64,000 nt of DNA, from assembly GCA_037013495.1 (NCBI GenBank), contig CM072808.1, forward strand, positions 46,300,068 to 46,364,067, given 5' to 3'. Of this stretch, positions 58,860 through 64,000 are shown in pieces. The DNA comes from Hippophae tibetana (taxonomy: Eukaryota > Streptophyta > Magnoliopsida > Rosales > Elaeagnaceae). The position numbers and the translations under genes are program-made. Position 1 is the first letter of the stretch; each line of letters starts with the position of its first letter. The notes under the pieces are model-generated. The model was not told the origin of the DNA and made no database searches. It saw only the letters and a program-made list of their open reading frames with translations.

Positions 58860-61348
58860 ATGGGCGACACTGAAGAAGTTCGTAGTGATATGATTCAAAG
58901 GCTTCAATCATCATTTGGAACTTCTTCTTCATCAACTGTAAAGCAATCATTTGTTATGGATCAACTAACTATACCCCCAATTAACCCTAATCAATTTCGT
59001 TCAAGACATTTCTCACATAACTTTAGTGGAGATAGTAGTAGCAAACGAGTTGGTATACCACCAATTTCACCATATTCTCAGATCCCACCATCTAGGGCTA
59101 TGAACCAGCAAATGGGTTCACAGAATTATAGCCATGGACCAACCCATTCAAGATCCTTATCCCAACCATCGTTTTTCTCTCTTGATTCTCTACCCCCTTT
59201 AAGCCCTTCACCATTTGGTGACTCCCCATCAACCTCAATTCGTGACCAAGTGTCTCCTGATGTCTCTATGGAAGATAGAGATGCTAATTTGCAGTCTTCA
59301 CTACCACCTTCATCTTTTAATATGCGTAGTGAGAACTTGCCTCCTCGAAAAGCACATAGAAGGTCTAGTAGTGATATCCCATTTGGGTTCTCTTCTATAG
59401 TTCAACAACAACCAGCTTTTCCTCAGTTTTTACCTTTGAGTGGTTCAAATAGCTTGGAGGGGTCAATTTCAGGTTCAGAAACTTCAAAGGTAACTAAGCC
59501 CGTTCAGTTGGTTAAGAGGGAATTGGGTTGGGAAAGAGGTGGAGGTGATAAGAATGTGGAAGAAATTGGGAATAGAAAATCTCAAGGGGAAGTAGTGGAT
59601 GATTTGTTTTCTGCATATATGAATTTGGATGGTATTGATGCTTTGAACTCTTCAGGGACTGATGATAATAAGAATGCTAATGAGAATCATGAGGATTTGG
59701 ATAGTAGAGCAAGTGGCACTAAGACAAATGGAGGTGATAGTAGTGAGAATGAAGCAGAGAGTAGCATGAATGAAAAAGGAGGACTTGTGAAAAAAATGGA
59801 GGTGAGTTCTTTGACTGAGAAAAGGGAAGGGATCAAGAGGAGGGCTGGTGGAGATGTTGCTCTGTCTTGTCGTCATTATAGAAGTGTTTCAATGGATAGT
59901 TTCATGGGAAAATTGCGTATTGGTGATGAATCACCTAAATTACCACCTTCATTGGGAACTTTTTCTGGACAGCTCTCACCTAACAATTCAATTGATGACA
60001 AGTCAAATGCCTTTGGTATGGAGTTTGGTAATGGTGAGTTTAATGGCACTGAACTGAAGAAAATTATGACTAATGAGAAACTTGCTGAGATTGCATTGGC
60101 TGATCCAAAGCGTGCAAAAAGGTACTGCAGTTTGAGTTTTATTATTCTTCTAGTGTTTTGCATGCCAACAATCAATTAGTTTTCTTGGTTTAGGATTTTG
60201 GCAAATCGTCAATCAGCTGCCCGGTCCAAAGAAAGGAAGATGCTGTATATTTCAGAGCTGGAGCACAAGGTTCAAACTCTACAGACAGAAGCAACCACAT
60301 TGTCTGCACAGCTTACATTATTACAGGTTGAGATTTGAACCAATGAGAGATTAATTTCATGAACGGTTTTTTTTTGTCATTAGATTCTCTGTATTATCTT
60401 CATCTCATTTATGTCGAATGCAGAGAGATTCTATTGGTCTGACTAACCAGAATAATGAGCTCAAGTTTCGCCTGCAAGCCATGCAGCAACAGGCACAACT
60501 TCGAGATGGTATGTTTATTTTTTATTTATTTTTTGTTAAATTTAATAAGTTGAACAAGTAGTATACCTCTGAAACTATTGTGTAGAAATTTTTCATGGAT
60601 AATTCCTTCGCATGCTGTTTTCTCATTCATCAAGTATTTTTTGACTTCTTACTGTTGGAATTTACGCCTGAATTTATGGAGTGGCTTATTATGTATGCTC
60701 ATTCTGTTGCTTGGTTCATAATAGATATTAGGACCGTGTTATTTTATTCCTTGTGAATCTCAAATGCTTCAAATGCAGATGCTTCTCCATTACAATATTA
60801 CATTGTGATTAGAGGGTGTCAAAAGGTCTTATGCTGTGTTATCCATTCCAATTTGTCATGATAAAGGAGTTAAATTTTTTTACTCCAGGCTATAAACGTT
60901 CTATTATAGCCGCATTACCATTTCACTAATTTTTATTATTCAGACATCATTGGCCTCCAAAAATAATACAAAGCAATGCATTGAAACCTTAAAGAGTTTG
61001 TGTTTGTAGGTAGACTTTTATACATTAAATGTGCTAGGCACATCTAATTATCTGTTTTCTATTTCTGTGATATTTCTGTCATATCATTTCTTTGTTTCTT
61101 GTTATATGTTAACAATGGATCCTTTATACTAATTTTCCTGCTTGTGATGGAATATGACAGCTCTTAATGACGCCTTAACAGCAGAGGTCCAACGTTTAAA
61201 ACTTGCTACAGCTGATATTAGTGGGGAATCTCACCCTTCTAAGTGCATGGCTTCACAGTTTTCTGGGAATCCCCATGTATTCTCATCACAACAGCAGCCA
61301 CAGCAGCATACTTGTGGCACGACTGCAAAATCCAAGTTGAATCAGTAG
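58860..61348 (+). CDS. bZIP29: Group I bZIP transcription factor, bZIP29-like, four exons
   Basis: A DNA-binding regulator of the plant VIP1/RF2/bZIP29 group; family members bind AGCTG-like sites, shuttle on 14-3-3 binding and act in cell-wall and osmotic or mechanical responses. Exons 58860-60121, 60194-60326, 60424-60508 and 61161-61348 join in frame (1668 nt, 555 aa), matching the long-N-terminus subgroup. The N-terminus is Ser/Pro-rich with conserved blocks: [49 protein letters not shown] and [15 protein letters not shown]. RxxSxP/RSxS-type sites suit 14-3-3 or kinase recognition. The basic region starts at about 414; N425-x7-K433 has Lys where most bZIPs have Arg, the group I signature. 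A leucine zipper follows from about 441 through the LxxxxxxL-type heptads to about 490. The tail is Gln/His-rich. The splice at 60121/60194 lies within the basic region. No lesions. The first ATG was chosen because it begins the conserved block [13 protein letters not shown]. Confidence 0.92.
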
Positions 61349-62187
61349 CTTTCTAAACATGGATACCTGAGGATCTGTTGGCATCTCGGATTGGAGGAAA
61401 GGGAAAAAGTATAACCTATAGTAAAAATTTTATGTTTAGCCCCAGGTAATATAGGTGCATGTTGGAGAAAAATGCCCTCAGGTTTTTCCAAACAAAAGTT
61501 GTGGAAACTAAAATCCATTGTGGAAATTTTTTCCAGAGACGGATCTCACTCGCAGAGATGGGCTCCTGATCAATCTAGAGAGCCTCAGATGGTCTGCTCG
61601 TGTATCATCCAAATTGTATCTTGCTTGGATGACTATTTCCAGTTATTTTTGGTTCTCATTGTTGATTTTACTCCATATTGCTTCTATGTTGTACAATGTT
61701 TATTTTTTTATATTCAAGCTGGTTGTTCTCTGAGTTTGACGCAGAAAATTATCTATTTGGACTGCTGTTTCAATACAATAAAATGGCGAGGTTGGTATAA
61801 TATGGTAGGTTGCTTTTATAAGATGTGCAAACCATTCAAATTAACACGTTACATTTAGTCCTGTTGTAGTGTTGGTGAGTCCTAGAGGTGTCTATATTAC
61901 CTCCCTCTTGGTTGTACACCAAGTCTCATGATTTATTCCACTTCATCAATCTGCCTCAAAAGCTTGCCATAGTGAAAAAGGTGGGGGCAATGAAACTACC
62001 ACATATACAAACAGGAGTAATGTACAGAACGTCCTAGGAATCATGAATTTAAATCAAAATGCAGATCTTAATTCATAAACACCTACTTCTTACTTCATTC
62101 ATTTCATCCATATTTGCTAACAAATTAGTTAATCAACATAAACTGGGCTATGTAAAGTTGAGGCATAAAAGGTTTTATCTCTACGGG
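61349..62187. other. Convergent 3' region between the bZIP29-like and BPC6-like genes
   Basis: Holds the 3' UTRs of two genes facing each other. About 61349-61850 likely belongs to the bZIP transcript (an AATAAA occurs near 61779). The part near 62188 is the BPC-like 3' UTR. No other gene is seen. Confidence 0.6.
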
Positions 62188-63227
62188 CTACTTGATTGTG
62201 ATGTACCGGTTTGTCCCATGTCTGGCCCAGTAGTCCTTGAGATCTAGTGGCGTTGACAACTCACGGCCTTGTGCTGCTAACCGACTGAGCAATCTTGTAA
62301 AAACACTTCCGCTCATCTTCCGTCCACCCATTCTAGCATGGCGTTTATTAGGCAATTGTGGTAGTGGGTACATTGACACATTAGTTGTGCAACACGATGA
62401 TTGCCATCCACCATTCCCCCATTTGTAGCACTGCCGGGGTACTCCAGTGCATGAGCATACAGGCCCTGGCATAGTAGACTCATCGAAAGTGATCATGTTC
62501 AAACCCACATCCTGGCTATCCCAATCTGTCTTAAACTTCATAACATCAGAAGATGCTTGCCTATTCAAATCCTCACCTACTTTCTTCCTTGGCGTCTTTG
62601 ATGCTTTGGGTGAAATGACCTTATTCTCCTTTGTTATCTTTACCTGACAAGACTTGACATCTTCAGAAGATATAACAGTAATAGGGTAGGCATCAGTTAT
62701 TGGCACTTCTTTTGTGTTGTAAGGCACATCTCTCATGTTACCCATATTGTTTGATAAATGATGCATGCGCTTTATTCCACGTTGAATTCCACTGCCCAAG
62801 GGGAAGTTCAGAGCACTATCTCTAATGTGAAGAGCAGCAATAGCGTTGTCCCTTTCCATCAATGCTGTGTCCCGCTGTGCAAACGCCTCATCTCGCTGCC
62901 GGAGGGAGTCATCTCGGGCAGCCAAGGCTTCATCTTTTTCATATAGTGCAGTATTTTTCTCCTGAATAGCAGCATCCCTCTCCGCAATAATAGACATAAT
63001 CTTCTTGTTCATAACTAAAGCGTTAGGTTCTTTTGCTTGATGTTGGGTCATCATATTCCACTGCAAAATTTACTACTGTTCCATTCAAATGGGTCTAAAT
63101 TGCACATTAAAACAAAGAATAAATTGCTTAATCTCAGTAACAAGTGTCAGTTTGTTACCGGAGAGAGTCCACCTCTGTAATAGTCCATCTTATGCCTGCC
63201 ATTTTCATGTTGTCTGCCATCATTCAT
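62188..63227 (-). CDS. BPC6: BBR/BPC (basic pentacysteine) GAGA-binding transcription factor, group II
   Basis: A plant-specific nuclear factor binding GA-rich repeats; group II members (BPC4-6 in Arabidopsis) can recruit Polycomb-type repressors. Two coding exons on the minus strand, 63159-63227 (23 codons, [20 protein letters not shown]) and 62188-63060 (starting WNMMTQHQ), join at a phase-0 GT-AG intron of 98 bp. The product is 313 aa. Residues about 49-100 are an alanine-rich coiled coil with repeated E/Q-RDxAL heptads (AERDAAI, ARDDSL, QRDEAF, QRDTAL, ERDNAI), typical of group II and used for dimerisation. A basic Lys/Pro stretch (about 164-184) may be the nuclear signal. The C-terminal DNA-binding domain has the five Cys at 225, 227, 234, 246 and 247, then the conserved [36 protein letters not shown] and final NRYITIK. 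Complete, no lesions. An upstream non-coding exon may exist beyond 63227. Confidence 0.95.
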
Positions 63228-63547
63228 TTTACCTCCAAAATACAAGTAGCAAATACTGAAATTCATTACAAAATTTATGTTAATACCGGGTATTAACCGC
63301 CCCTACCTTTCTTTCTTCCTAGAGTTCTAAACATACACATATCGGCATTCAAATGAAAACTCTAAAATGCTGGCCTTTTAGTTATATTATAGCATAGGAA
63401 GTAAAGAAACTAATGATGTCTCCATTGAACTAAAAACCCACAAAACTAATACTGCAATTACATAACACCAGCAACATCACAACGTGGGAAAATAATACTC
63501 ATTCATCTGTCATATGTTTGGTTGTTTATCCAGTGACATATTATGAA

Positions 63548-63883
63548 GGGAGAATGACTTCATTCGTCCCCAAACTATGCATTCATTGATATAAAAGGCC
63601 CCCAAACTAAAAAATCCTAACATTTTAGTCCCCAATCTGTTATAGTTTAACATATAATTACTAAATTAGACGTTTGGGGACTAATATGTCACACTTGAGT
63701 CCCAAAAATTAACAATTTTTGGGACCTAAGTGTAATACACAGTAATAATTTGGGAGCCTAAGTGTAATAAACAAGACTTAAGTGTGATATTCAATAACTT
63801 TGAACGAAAATATTGAGTTTTTGAGTTTTGCGACCTTTATGTCAATGAAGACATAATTTGGGGGCCAACGAATTACTTCACCC
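63548..63883. mobile_element. MITE-like element with about 50-bp terminal inverted repeats
   Basis: A 336-bp element. The left end (GGGAGAATGACTTCATTCG...CCCCAAACTATG) and the reverse complement of the right end (GGGTGAAGTAATTCG...CCCCAAATTATG) match over about 50 bp with roughly 80% identity. The inside contains direct CTAAGTGTAAT motifs and no coding frame. Flanks are AT-rich and I see no certain target duplication, so the superfamily is not assigned. Confidence 0.75.
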
Positions 63884-64000
63884 AATTATTAATTATATGA
63901 GCAACCTTACAATTAAGCATCTAACTAGTAATTAAATACTAGTTGAACACATACAAAGCTGTCAAAAGAATGAAACAGACTAAATCAATATGTAACTTAA

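Noticed and set aside
1-64000. CRISPR arrays, bacterial operons, rRNA or tRNA genes
   Set aside because: No spaced short repeats of CRISPR type, no tRNA cloverleaf with the GGTTCRA box and no rRNA signature was recognised; all gene structures are plant nuclear.

Overview
The window is nuclear DNA of a flowering plant, most likely a eudicot. Genes carry spliceosomal introns with GT-AG borders, intergenic DNA is very AT-rich, and Copia-type LTR retrotransposons and an endogenous pararetrovirus are present. The protein families (basic pentacysteine factor, group I bZIP, plastid-targeted amidophosphoribosyltransferase, plant basic secretory protein) are plant-specific or plant-typical. The species cannot be fixed from the sequence alone.

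Left part (1-24 kb), repeat-dominated. Copia element 1 (270-5553) is complete, with 547-bp LTRs, a perfect 5-bp target duplication and a tRNA-iMet primer site, but three in-frame stops cut its gag-pol. An AT-rich stretch holds a three-copy 138-bp tandem repeat (7067-7479). A decayed Copia pol fragment of another lineage (8560-10825) then runs directly into a broken gene for the plastid ribosome maturation factor RBFA (10822-12624), whose second exon contains a (TA)n run that throws the frame. Copia element 2 (12683-18859) sits 58 bp after the RBFA stop. Its 1291-codon gag-pol is intact, but no usual primer site follows its 5' LTR. On the minus strand, 20328-24048 is a tiny three-exon gene for mitochondrial ATP synthase subunit e. 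Its 3.2-kb second intron holds a third, degenerate Copia remnant.

Middle part (24-44.3 kb), gene-poor. It has a pseudogene of a plant basic secretory protein broken exactly at the metal-binding motif (27700-28390), a non-coding large retrotransposon-like repeat with an unusually GC-rich core (about 30345-33740), and two head-to-tail, heavily decayed copies of a Caulimoviridae-type endogenous pararetrovirus on the minus strand (about 34745-44270). The second viral copy lacks the 2.2-kb protease/reverse transcriptase block.

Right part (44.5-64 kb), a normal gene block. It contains an intronless plastid amidophosphoribosyltransferase gene (44562-46307, +), a ten-exon DUS3-like tRNA-dihydrouridine synthase gene (50391-56514, -), a four-exon bZIP29-like transcription factor gene (58860-61348, +) and a two-coding-exon BPC6-like GAGA-binding factor gene (62188-63227, -), followed by a 336-bp terminal-inverted-repeat element. 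These genes are independent housekeeping or regulatory genes. No operon-like or clustered pathway logic is visible.

I found no convincing new multi-gene biological system. The most unusual observations are the pararetrovirus tandem, the Copia element with an intact polyprotein but no recognisable 3'-tRNA primer site, and the RBFA locus that was apparently given a start codon by a retroelement and then broken by a microsatellite.
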